NCBI GenBank assembly: GCA_002455335.1
Contig: DKKP01000160.1
Coordinates: 5,765 to 11,692 of the forward strand
Reading direction: 5' to 3'
Source: Anaerolineales bacterium UBA6663
GTDB lineage: Bacteria; Chloroflexota; Anaerolineae; Anaerolineales; UBA6663
Length of the DNA: 5,928 bases
In this document: positions 1 to 5,211 of the stretch, in pieces
How positions within the stretch are numbered: position 1 is the first letter of the stretch
How the letters are laid out: every line of letters starts with the position of its first letter
Notes under the pieces: generated by a model
Databases searched by the model: none
What the model saw: the letters and a program-made list of their open reading frames with translations, nothing else
What the model was told of the DNA's origin: nothing
Program-made: the position numbers and the translations under genes

Positions 1-999
1 CGGCTCTCCCCGGGCGGCGCGCTGGCCCTGGTCAGTACGGCCGGGACGTGGCGCCAGCCCCCACCGGGCTATCTGGCCGTCGCCCTGGCGGCTGCTGCAC
101 AGCCTCAACCGCTGCAGGCTCCTGGTGCACGGCTGGACACACAGAGCCGGGCCCTGGCTCAGGCCGGGCTTGAGCTTGTCTTGCCGTTGCGTGGCCCCGA
201 CGGGCCGCTCGGGCTTCTGGCGCTCGGCCCACGGCCCGATGAAGAGGTCTTCGATGAACGTGACGTCGATGCGCTCCAATTGATTGCACAACAGACCGCG
301 CTGTTCCTGCTCTCCGCGGAGCAGATCGAGGAGATCCAACGCATGGCGCAGGCCCTTGACCAGGCGCAGGAGGTCGAACGCCTGCGGATCGCGCATGAGC
401 TCCACGACACCACGCAGCAGTCGCTCAATGGTCTGGCGTTCTCGCTCACGTTGATCCGACGACGTCTGCAACAGGATCCGGCGCAGCTCGAAACCCTGAT
501 CAGCCAGAGCATCACGGAGACCCAGCAGGCGATCCAAACCCTGTATCAGATCCGGTACAACCTCGACATGAGCGAGTTGGACAACGGCCTGGCGGAGCCG
601 GTGCGCAACATGCTCGAGCGGTTCGGCCAGCGATGGGGATGGCGGATCGATTTCACGACGACTGAAGGCGTCGACCGGGTGCTCACGGCGGCCGGCCGCT
701 CCGCGCTGTTTCGCCTGATCCATCAGTCGCTCGAGAACGCCGCGGCACACGCCCGGGCGACGACCGTACGCGTTGCTTTGGATCTCGACGGCGACAAGGT
801 GTCGTTCGACGTGGTGGATGATGGGATCGGATCGACCGTTGAGGAGCGTGCGCTCGCGGCAGCAAACGGGCACCTCGGGCTGCGGACAATGCGCACGCGC
901 ATCGAGAGCCTGGGTGGCGCCTTCCGCTTCGACTCGGCCCCTGGGGCGGGCACTCGGGTCAGTGGCTGGGTGCCTGCGACGGCGTCTCAGGCGGCGTGA
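1..999 (+). CDS. Sensor histidine kinase, GAF + HisKA_3 + HATPase_c (5' partial)
   Basis: The frame is open from the first base, so the true start lies upstream; 332 residues are visible. Residues ~55-105 look like the end of a GAF-type sensor domain (a 'VLPLRGPDGPLGLLALG' strand pair, then a helix with 'LIAQQTALFL'). A short coiled-coil linker leads to a HisKA_3 dimerisation/phosphotransfer helix containing 'ERLRIAHELHDTTQQ', with phospho-acceptor His135 just before Asp136. The HATPase_c domain follows: N-box with Glu245-Asn246, D-box 'VDDGIG' at 272-277, lid glycines 'GHLGL' at 290-294 and 'GAGT' at 315-318. All catalytic landmarks are present, so it should be an active NarL/DesK-class kinase that phosphorylates a LuxR/NarL-type regulator. 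No membrane segment lies in the visible part. No regulator gene follows directly; the nearest candidate is at 3408-4145. Its 3' end overlaps the convergent DJ-1-like gene by 41 bp. Confidence 0.95.
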   Translation, partial: RLSPGGALALVSTAGTWRQPPPGYLAVALAAAAQPQPLQAPGARLDTQSRALAQAGLELVLPLRGPDGPLGLLALGPRPDEEVFDERDVDALQLIAQQTALFLLSAEQIEEIQRMAQALDQAQEVERLRIAHELHDTTQQSLNGLAFSLTLIRRRLQQDPAQLETLISQSITETQQAIQTLYQIRYNLDMSELDNGLAEPVRNMLERFGQRWGWRIDFTTTEGVDRVLTAAGRSALFRLIHQSLENAAAHARATTVRVALDLDGDKVSFDVVDDGIGSTVEERALAAANGHLGLRTMRTRIESLGGAFRFDSAPGAGTRVSGWVPATASQAA

Positions 1000-1471
1000 G
1001 GCCGGGCGCGCTTGCGGAAAGGCGTGTGATCAGCTCGGACACGAAATCGGCCGCTGCCTTCTCGCCTTGAAGCACAAGGCCCGGGGCGTTCTGTGCCATC
1101 GCGAGCCTTGCCAACGGCGCCTGACTGGCGCCGAATGCGCCCACCACGGCCCCTGCGCGGAGCACCGCAAGCACAAGCGCGTGTGCACGCGGATCGGCCC
1201 ACAACGCGTCCGCGGATGCTCCACCCCCTGGGATCACGATCGCACGCGGCAAGGGCAATGCCCCGGCCTGCTCAAGGGTGAGGCCAGCCTCTGCGCTGAG
1301 CCCGTGTTCGCCGCGCACACGCCGTGTGGACGGACATACCAAGACGGTGAGTGCGCCGGCTGACCGCAGTGGGTCCAGACAGGCGATCACATCGCCCTCA
1401 TCGAATCCGGATGCGACCAGGATGTAAATCGGGTCAGGCTTGAGGAACGGATCAGGCAGTTCGGGCTTCAT
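959..1471 (-). CDS. DJ-1/PfpI-like protein lacking the catalytic cysteine
   Basis: A 170-residue protein with a class I glutamine-amidotransferase-like (DJ-1/PfpI) pattern: an N-terminal strand 'IYILVASGFDEGDVIACLDPLRSAG' (15-39), then 'AIVIPGGG' (77-84), which matches the family's PGG turn, then 'AVVGAFGASQAPLARLA' (108-124) at the nucleophile-elbow position. In active members this reads A-I-C-x-G; here the Cys position appears to be Phe113. The upstream Glu that tunes the cysteine also appears replaced, in 'FDEGD'. The stretch after the elbow is short (~30 residues missing compared with human DJ-1, including the His region), and the tail is Pro/Ser-rich. It is likely a binding or structural relative, not an enzyme. 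I chose the ATG at 1471 because an AGGT Shine-Dalgarno-like motif lies 8 nt upstream; a longer frame from a TTG at 1669 runs through hairpin-rich DNA and adds only a low-complexity Arg/Ala-rich leader. It may be cotranscribed with the NB-ARC gene 279 bp upstream or have its own promoter. Confidence 0.8.
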   Translation of the reverse strand: MKPELPDPFLKPDPIYILVASGFDEGDVIACLDPLRSAGALTVLVCPSTRRVRGEHGLSAEAGLTLEQAGALPLPRAIVIPGGGASADALWADPRAHALVLAVLRAGAVVGAFGASQAPLARLAMAQNAPGLVLQGEKAAADFVSELITRLSASAPGLTPPETPSQAPSH

Positions 1472-1494
1472 CGAATCTGACCTGCCGGTGGCGC

Positions 1495-1531
1495 CAAGCG
1501 CTCCGTTGCGGCGCGAGGGCTGCCGCGCTTG
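1495..1531 (-). repeat. Nested inverted repeat just upstream of the DJ-1-like gene
   Basis: Two stacked arms pair: CAAGC (1495-1499) with GCTTG (1527-1531), and GCGGC (1508-1512) with GCCGC (1522-1526). An 8-nt bulge lies on one side. In the minus-strand transcript it would sit 24-60 nt before the ATG at 1471, upstream of the presumed ribosome binding site. It may be part of a structured leader. In DNA this G+C-rich, 5-bp arms can arise by chance, so confidence is low. Confidence 0.35.
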
Positions 1532-1563
1532 CGGGCTGCGTGCTCCGGCTCGCCAAAGAATAT

Positions 1564-1629
1564 CCGCAGAAGCCGAGCCAGTGTCACTCCGGGCGCCGCC
1601 TGGCGCGGCAGTGGCTCGGCGTTCTGCGG
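1564..1629 (-). repeat. Long inverted repeat, 17-bp stem with one bulge
   Basis: CCGCAGAA (1564-1571) and GCCGAGCCA (1572-1580) pair with TGGCTCGGC (1612-1620) and TTCTGCGG (1622-1629); the only irregularity is one unpaired G at 1621. The 31-nt loop (1581-1611) contains a second hairpin, GCGCC/GGCGC, giving a branched structure. On the minus strand the stem is followed by ATATTCTTT, a partly U-rich tract, so it could end the NB-ARC transcript or attenuate read-through into the DJ-1-like gene. No comparable T tract follows on the plus strand. A REP-like element or a structured 5' leader are alternatives; no second copy is present in the window. Confidence 0.65.
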
Positions 1630-1680
1630 GGCGTGCTTCCGGGCCACGCAACGAATCAAACGTTCTCAAAGTATGAACCG

Positions 1681-1699
1681 AGCATAGTCCCGCTGGGAC
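1681..1699 (-). promoter_or_regulatory. Possible -10 element with adjacent 13-bp palindrome
   Basis: GTCCC-GCT-GGGAC (1687-1699) is an inverted repeat with 5-bp arms. Directly downstream on the minus strand lies TATGCT (1686-1681), a possible -10 box, with no recognisable -35. If used, transcription would start near 1674 and give the DJ-1-like gene a leader of about 200 nt containing both larger hairpins. The palindrome would sit in the promoter spacer, a usual place for an operator. This rests on short motifs only. Confidence 0.25.
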
Positions 1700-1750
1700 G
1701 GTCCATGACTGCGACAGTATGCGATTTCGTGCGCCGACCGATCGCGTTGG

Positions 1751-3190
1751 TCAATCGTCGACCGGGCTCTGCCAGTCGGTCAGGTCCGCCTGCACAAAGG
1801 CCTCTGTCAGGCGATGGATGCCATAGCGTTTGACCCGGACCGTCCCACGGGCTTCGAGCAGCGACCGCTCCAGGAGTTCATGGATTGCAGGCCATAGTTG
1901 GCTCTCGGCGAGCCGACTGATCGCCAGAAGTTGGTCGGGTGTGCCGCCTTTTTCGCTGACTAGTGGCATCGCGAGGAGCAAGGCCTGGGCGGGCGCGGTC
2001 AACACAGCCCAAACGCTCCAATAGATCCGTCGGTAGAGTTGCTCGATCGACGGCGACTGCCACTCGCGGAGGTCGCGGAGAAGATCGGCCAGTGGTTCGA
2101 CGGCGCTCAGCCCGGCAGCCAGTTTGAGCGCGAGCGGGTTGCCTCCCACGATGCGATAGACCTCGACCGCATCGGCGACGGAGAGCGCGCCGGTGGCGCG
2201 GCTCCCGGCCGCAATCGCCTGGTCGACGGCCAGTTCGACCGAATCGGCCTGCGAGAGTTCGTCGAGTAGGATCACGATGGCGTTCGCATCTGCAGCCGGA
2301 CGGGCGCGAGACGTGAGTAAGAATCGCGACGGCCCGGTCAGCAATGGCAACGGGTGGAGGATCGCGGCGAGGTCGTGCGGTGTCTCGAGGTTGTCAAGCA
2401 CAACGAGGTGCGGTTGGCCCAAGAGCGCCTGCCGTACTCGGCTGAACATGGCCTCTGAGGGCTCCGAGGCTTCGTCCTCGCCAAACAGGGCAGTGTGAAT
2501 GCGCTCGACGACCTCGGCGAAATCCAGCGCGTGCGCCTCGGTTCCGGGCGCTTCGGCCTCGGTATCCTCGGCGTGCAGACGGATCCAGAGCAGTCGTTCG
2601 AAGAGCCCCTCGCGTGCGCATTGGCGGGCGATGGCGTCGGCCAGGGCCGTCTTGCCGAGCCCGCCCAGGCCGACAAGGGCGATCGGTGCACTCTCGCCCG
2701 GCCGGCGCAGAAGCTCCACAACCTGGGCACGCAGGTCTGCCTGTCCGAACAGGTTGCGATAGGGCGTTGGCGGTAGTGCCGACTCAAGGCGTTGCACGTT
2801 GACGGCCCGGAGCGCGATCTCGCGGCCGGCGACAAGCTCGCCCAGGCGCTTGAGTGTGCCGGCCAGGATCCGATTGACCTGGTCCAGGCTCAGCTTCTCG
2901 TCGTGTGCGATCTCCTTACCCAGACGCTGGTCGAGGTGTTTGGCGCGCAGGATTCGGACGCCCTGGGTGTCGGTCGGTGCCAGCGCCTCGAGCCCGGCCA
3001 TGAGAACGGCGTTCGTGGCGCGGCGGAGCGTCACAGGGCTGATCGGCTCAGCAAAGCGTGCGAGTTGCTCACGGGTTAGCAGCCAATCGTCCAGTCGAGT
3101 CCGTGGCTCGTCACCCAGCGAGTACCAGGCACGAAACGCGGCCTGGGCCCGGTCGGAGAGCGTCTCGAACGCGTTGCCTTCACTGGGCAT
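1751..3190 (-). CDS. NB-ARC (STAND) NTPase with N-terminal helix-turn-helix and no C-terminal repeats
   Basis: A 479-residue protein. Residues ~1-135 are helical; 'LRAKHLDQRLGKEIAHDEKLSLDQVNRILAGTLKRLGEL' (81-119) resembles a sigma-70 region 4-like helix-turn-helix, as found at the N-terminus of many Chloroflexota NB-ARC proteins. The NB-ARC core follows: 'PYRNLFGQ' linker (143-150), Walker A GLGGLGKT (174-181, Lys180), Walker B LVVLDNLE (262-269, Asp266), sensor 'FLLTSRARP' (290-298), the GxP-type motif 'GGNPLALKLAAG' (349-360), a winged helix, and 'YGIHRLTEAF' (456-465) at the MHD position. The protein ends about 15 residues later with no TPR, WD40 or LRR sensor, which is unusual for STAND regulators. 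It probably works as a nucleotide-switched regulator in the cytoplasm; DNA binding is inferred. The ATG at 3190 is preferred over an in-frame ATG at 3280: it has a strong purine-rich ribosome site, and the upstream choice would place the apparent promoter inside the gene. Confidence 0.92.
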   Translation of the reverse strand: MPSEGNAFETLSDRAQAAFRAWYSLGDEPRTRLDDWLLTREQLARFAEPISPVTLRRATNAVLMAGLEALAPTDTQGVRILRAKHLDQRLGKEIAHDEKLSLDQVNRILAGTLKRLGELVAGREIALRAVNVQRLESALPPTPYRNLFGQADLRAQVVELLRRPGESAPIALVGLGGLGKTALADAIARQCAREGLFERLLWIRLHAEDTEAEAPGTEAHALDFAEVVERIHTALFGEDEASEPSEAMFSRVRQALLGQPHLVVLDNLETPHDLAAILHPLPLLTGPSRFLLTSRARPAADANAIVILLDELSQADSVELAVDQAIAAGSRATGALSVADAVEVYRIVGGNPLALKLAAGLSAVEPLADLLRDLREWQSPSIEQLYRRIYWSVWAVLTAPAQALLLAMPLVSEKGGTPDQLLAISRLAESQLWPAIHELLERSLLEARGTVRVKRYGIHRLTEAFVQADLTDWQSPVDD

Positions 3191-3200
3191 CGTGGTAGGT

Positions 3201-3210
3201 CCCCTCCTCC
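3201..3210 (-). promoter_or_regulatory. Ribosome binding site of the NB-ARC gene
   Basis: The minus strand reads GGAGGAGGGG, ending 10 nt before the ATG at 3190. This is one of the two strongest Shine-Dalgarno matches in the window and the main reason for choosing that start. Confidence 0.75.
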
Positions 3211-3216
3211 CTCTGC

Positions 3217-3236
3217 CGCGCCGACATGTCGGCGCG
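3217..3236. promoter_or_regulatory. Perfect 20-bp palindrome, probable operator
   Basis: CGCGCCGACATGTCGGCGCG is identical to its reverse complement over all 20 positions, centred between 3226 and 3227. On the minus strand it starts at the base after the -10 hexamer TATAGT, so it covers about -6 to +14 around the predicted start (~3230). A dimeric repressor bound here would block initiation of the NB-ARC gene. Candidate ligands are the NB-ARC protein itself, the divergent response-regulator-like protein, or an outside factor. It could also fold as a hairpin, but the start point would then fall inside it, so a DNA operator is the better reading. Confidence 0.7.
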
Positions 3237-3245
3237 ACTATATCA
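3237..3245 (-). promoter_or_regulatory. Extended -10 promoter for the NB-ARC gene
   Basis: The minus strand reads TGATATAGT, i.e. TG-N plus TATAGT, close to the sigma-70/sigma-A consensus. No good -35 lies 16-18 bp upstream, which fits extended -10 promoters and promoters that depend on an activator. The predicted start is near 3230, giving a leader of about 40 nt that includes the strong ribosome binding site. Confidence 0.6.
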
Positions 3246-3265
3246 CAGGGCCGAAGACCAGCACG

Positions 3266-3281
3266 CGCATAGATTCGCATA
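3266..3281. promoter_or_regulatory. Tandem CGCATA repeat, 10-bp period
   Basis: CGCATA occurs at 3266-3271 and 3276-3281, spaced one helical turn apart. The pair is centred about 43.5 bp upstream of the predicted NB-ARC start, the usual place for an activator that compensates for a missing -35. Two hexamers are little evidence, so this is only a candidate regulator site. Confidence 0.3.
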
Positions 3282-3318
3282 AGTTAGCCGCTCACGGGGC
3301 GGCGACCGGCATTACGCT

Positions 3319-3347
3319 ATGGGGTGAGCCCCCCATGAAAGCGGGGG
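3319..3347 (+). promoter_or_regulatory. Two mutually exclusive hairpins with repeated GGGGTGAGCCC
   Basis: GGGGTGAGCCC is repeated at 3321-3331 and 3344-3354. ATGGGG (3319-3324) can pair with CCCCAT (3331-3336). The same C tract (3329-3334) can instead pair with GGGGG (3343-3347), so only one stem can form at a time. The first stem hides both the GGGG ribosome-site-like tract and the AT of the ATG at 3335. This arrangement resembles a translational switch in the leader of the response-regulator-like gene, but no transcript start is firmly placed: TACGCT at 3313-3318 is a weak -10 candidate without a -35. Confidence 0.3.
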
Positions 3348-3439
3348 TGAGCCCGATCCCTTCGAAGCGGGCCCGACGCGTGTCTCGAAACTTCAGTGGG
3401 GTGAACGATGCCACCAGTGCTGATCGTCGACGCGGATGA
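3335..3439 (+). CDS. Possible 34-residue leader ORF overlapping the response-regulator-like gene
   Basis: An ATG at 3335 opens a 34-codon frame ending with TGA at 3437-3439. GGGGTGA at 3321-3327, 10 nt upstream, matches the ribosome site of the next gene (3398-3404). The peptide is basic, with 'SKRARRVSR' in the middle and 'DRRRG' at the end. It overlaps the next gene by 32 nt in another frame, so its translation could interfere or couple with that gene. It resembles no family I recognise, and the frame could be fortuitous. Confidence 0.25.
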   Translation: MKAGVSPIPSKRARRVSRNFSGVNDATSADRRRG

Positions 3440-4145
3440 GTTTGAACGTCTTGGACTTCGCATGGCGCTGACCGCATACGGTTATGACATCCATGAGGCA
3501 AGTGATCAAGCTTCGGCGCTCGAGTTGGCGCACCGTATTCGGCCGGTGGCCGCCGTGGTCGATATCTCGATCCCGGCCGATGGCGCGAAGTTGGCCTGGA
3601 GCCGAACCAAGAACGGGATCTCGCTGACGCGGCACCTCAAGTCGATCCTGCCCGATCTGGGGGTCGTGCTTTTCTCGGCCTATGAGCAGCATCTCGACGA
3701 CTTTCTGGATCTGCTGTCGGGGGGCGTCCGTGGTTTGGCCTACTGCCTCAAGGGTCGGCGCGTGGAGGCGCTTGCGACCACGCTCGATCGCGTCCTGGCC
3801 GGTCGGGTCGAGATCGATCCGGAGGTTCATACCCGAGCTCATACGATCGCCAACGAGTTGCGCGACCGACTCGCGCCGGCCGAGCGGCCCTGGGTCGAAC
3901 GCGCGGTGCGCTCCTGGCCCCGTTTGACGGCGCAGGAGGCGCGGGCTGCCGCCTCGCTGGCAGCTTCGTGCTCCCCCGATGGCGTTGCGAGGCGCCTGGG
4001 GATTCAGCGAGCCGACAACCTGATCTGTCGGGTGTATGCCAAGCTTGGGCTGGCCGAGGTGCCAGCCGAGAGCCCTGACCTCCGCCAGGTGTCGTTGGTG
4101 ATCAAAGCGCATCAGATCCATGTGCTCGAGGATCACGTGCTCTAG
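3408..4145 (+). CDS. NarL/LuxR-type response regulator with divergent HTH
   Basis: A 245-residue protein. The receiver domain (1-~135) shows the acidic pair in 'VDADEFE' (Asp8, Asp10), phospho-acceptor Asp52 in 'AVVDISIP', switch Ser90 in 'LFSAYE' and conserved Lys115 in 'YCLKG', so it should be phosphorylatable. About 10 extra residues (57-68, 'ADGAKLAWSRTK') sit between the phosphorylation loop and the next helix. The C-terminus has a LuxR-like pattern, 'LTAQEARAAASLAASCSPDGVARRLGI' (173-199) then 'RVYAKLGL' (208-215). The recognition-helix stretch is about two residues short and lacks the usual T-V-x-x-H, so its target site may differ. GGGGTGA (3398-3404) is a suitable ribosome site before the ATG. 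It is divergent from the NB-ARC gene, and its likely partner is the HisKA_3 kinase at the left edge, which is inferred from class matching only. Confidence 0.88.
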   Translation: MPPVLIVDADEFERLGLRMALTAYGYDIHEASDQASALELAHRIRPVAAVVDISIPADGAKLAWSRTKNGISLTRHLKSILPDLGVVLFSAYEQHLDDFLDLLSGGVRGLAYCLKGRRVEALATTLDRVLAGRVEIDPEVHTRAHTIANELRDRLAPAERPWVERAVRSWPRLTAQEARAAASLAASCSPDGVARRLGIQRADNLICRVYAKLGLAEVPAESPDLRQVSLVIKAHQIHVLEDHVL

Positions 4146-4176
4146 CTTCATCGGGCCACGCGATTGGATGGCGCGG

Positions 4177-4182
4177 TACACT
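4177..4182 (+). promoter_or_regulatory. TACACT -10 element placed for a leaderless transcript
   Basis: TACACT ends 6 nt before the ATG at 4189, so a start 7 nt after the hexamer would fall on the A of that ATG. No Shine-Dalgarno precedes the gene at normal distance; the closest purine run, GGATGG, lies 18 nt away. This is the geometry of leaderless bacterial promoters. No -35 is evident. Confidence 0.4.
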
Positions 4183-4188
4183 TGGCGC

Positions 4189-5127
4189 ATGATGATTCGC
4201 CGCGGCGCAGCCCTGCTTCTTTCTCTCAACCTCGTTGCCTGCGCAACCTCTCAGGTGACGGCGCCGGCCCCGACTCTTGTCGCGACCCTTCCGCCACCGA
4301 CACGCTCCGCCAATACGCCGTTACCATCTGCCGCTTCGACGCCGACGATGGCGCCGGAGGCCGAAGCGACAGCCCTGGCCGAGGCCGCCGTCGCGAGCGT
4401 CACACCCGAATTGATCGAGACCTCGCCGGCACCTGACGGTCTGGCGAGCGCCGAGTTGTGGCGGGCGCCATGCGCCCTTGTGAGCGGGTTCGAGGCGTAT
4501 GGGCCGATCGGCTATGACGAGATCCGTTGGGTGGCCTCACCGGGCTCCGATCCCATCGTGGTCGACCGGCAGGTTTGGGCGTGCCAGGGGCTTGGCGCGA
4601 TTGGCCTGCGTGTGCTGCGCTGGAGCCCGGATAGCGTCTGGTTGTTCTACACCGACACGGCTCAGGGCTCACCGGACGGTGCAGGGTGTCCGTGGTTTGG
4701 GCGCGTCTTGCGCTGGTCTTCCACTGAACCGCAGGCAACGATCCTGGGCAATGGGGCCACGTCGCCCGATAGCGCCTGGGTAGCCGGGGCAAACGCGGGG
4801 ATGCTTGAGGTGTGGAGTTGGGCATCGGGCGATGTCCGGCGCACGGCCTTGCTGGAACCCGAGTGGCCCGTCAGCGCGATCGGTTGGGCGCCGGCCGGCG
4901 ATCGCGTTCTCTTCATTCAATCGGATGGCGCCTGCAGCCTCGGGGGAAGCAGCGTGATCGGTGTCCTCGACGTGGAGGCCGGCGTCGTGGTCGAATTGCT
5001 CCGGACTGCCGACCCTGTGTTGCTCACCTTTCGCTTCGAAAGCCTCGATGAGATCACGTTTTATGGCGCGAGCCCAGACCCGGCGCGGTATCGATTGGTT
5101 GCTGATCAGTTGATCCGCATGCCGTGA
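4189..5127 (+). CDS. TolB/WD40-like beta-propeller lipoprotein
   Basis: A 312-residue protein. The N-terminus 'MMIRRGAALLLSLNLVAC' is a lipoprotein signal peptide: basic n-region, hydrophobic core, lipobox L15-V16-A17-C18. After cleavage, Cys18 would be lipidated and the protein anchored on the outer face of the cytoplasmic membrane. Residues ~19-80 are a Pro/Thr/Ala-rich stalk. The rest has several propeller-blade signatures of the TolB/PD40 type: 'LRWSPDSVWLFYTD', 'ATSPDSAWVAGA...LEVWSW', 'IGWAPAGDRVLFIQSDG...IGVLDVEAG'. There are too few blades for a complete classic propeller. Ligand and partner are unknown. The ATG at 4189 (another ATG follows at once) gives a proper signal peptide; the open frame reaches back to 4120 inside the previous gene, but that start would spoil the signal peptide. 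It lies 43 bp after the response-regulator-like gene, so read-through is possible, but it seems to have its own promoter. Confidence 0.85.
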   Translation: MMIRRGAALLLSLNLVACATSQVTAPAPTLVATLPPPTRSANTPLPSAASTPTMAPEAEATALAEAAVASVTPELIETSPAPDGLASAELWRAPCALVSGFEAYGPIGYDEIRWVASPGSDPIVVDRQVWACQGLGAIGLRVLRWSPDSVWLFYTDTAQGSPDGAGCPWFGRVLRWSSTEPQATILGNGATSPDSAWVAGANAGMLEVWSWASGDVRRTALLEPEWPVSAIGWAPAGDRVLFIQSDGACSLGGSSVIGVLDVEAGVVVELLRTADPVLLTFRFESLDEITFYGASPDPARYRLVADQLIRMP

Positions 5128-5148
5128 CCCCGAACGCGGCCCGGCGCT

Positions 5149-5157
5149 TGATACAAT
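5149..5157 (+). promoter_or_regulatory. Extended -10 promoter of the thuA gene
   Basis: TGATACAAT is TG-N plus TACAAT, a good extended -10 that shares TGATA with the NB-ARC promoter. No -35 is clear. The predicted start is near 5164, giving a leader of about 48 nt. Confidence 0.55.
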
Positions 5158-5173
5158 GGTTTGTTGGCATATC

Positions 5174-5192
5174 CGGGGTCGAAAGTGCCCCG
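5174..5192 (+). repeat. Small hairpin in the thuA leader
   Basis: CGGGG (5174-5178) pairs with CCCCG (5188-5192) around a 9-nt loop. It lies 7 nt before the Shine-Dalgarno and leaves that site exposed. There is no T tract, so it is not a terminator of the lipoprotein gene. Its role, if any, is unknown. Confidence 0.3.
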
Positions 5193-5211
5193 AGTCGTCA
5201 GGAGGATTCCC

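Noticed and set aside
773..1363. Plus-strand open frame across the kinase end and the DJ-1-like gene
   Set aside because: It is out of frame with the kinase ATPase domain and antisense to the DJ-1-like gene; its product is Cys/Arg-rich with no domain pattern.
1472..1669. N-terminal extension of the DJ-1-like protein from a TTG at 1669
   Set aside because: The extra 66 residues are low-complexity Arg/Ala/Gly, lie over the inverted repeats and precede a good ATG at the natural start of the domain.
1718..1723. A third TATGCG/CGCATA hexamer, suggesting a shared regulator site with 3266-3281
   Set aside because: A single hexamer is expected a few times by chance in a window this size and it lacks the paired, phased arrangement.
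1540..1833. Plus-strand small ORF in the gap between the DJ-1-like and NB-ARC genes
   Set aside because: It starts in hairpin-rich DNA, has no ribosome site and ends inside the NB-ARC coding region on the other strand; its composition resembles random frame.
3393..4229. Minus-strand open frame opposite the response-regulator-like gene
   Set aside because: The plus-strand frame has clear receiver and HTH motifs; the antisense product matches nothing recognisable.
5128..5211. Terminator between the lipoprotein and thuA genes
   Set aside because: The only hairpin (5174-5192) lies downstream of the thuA promoter and has no T tract.
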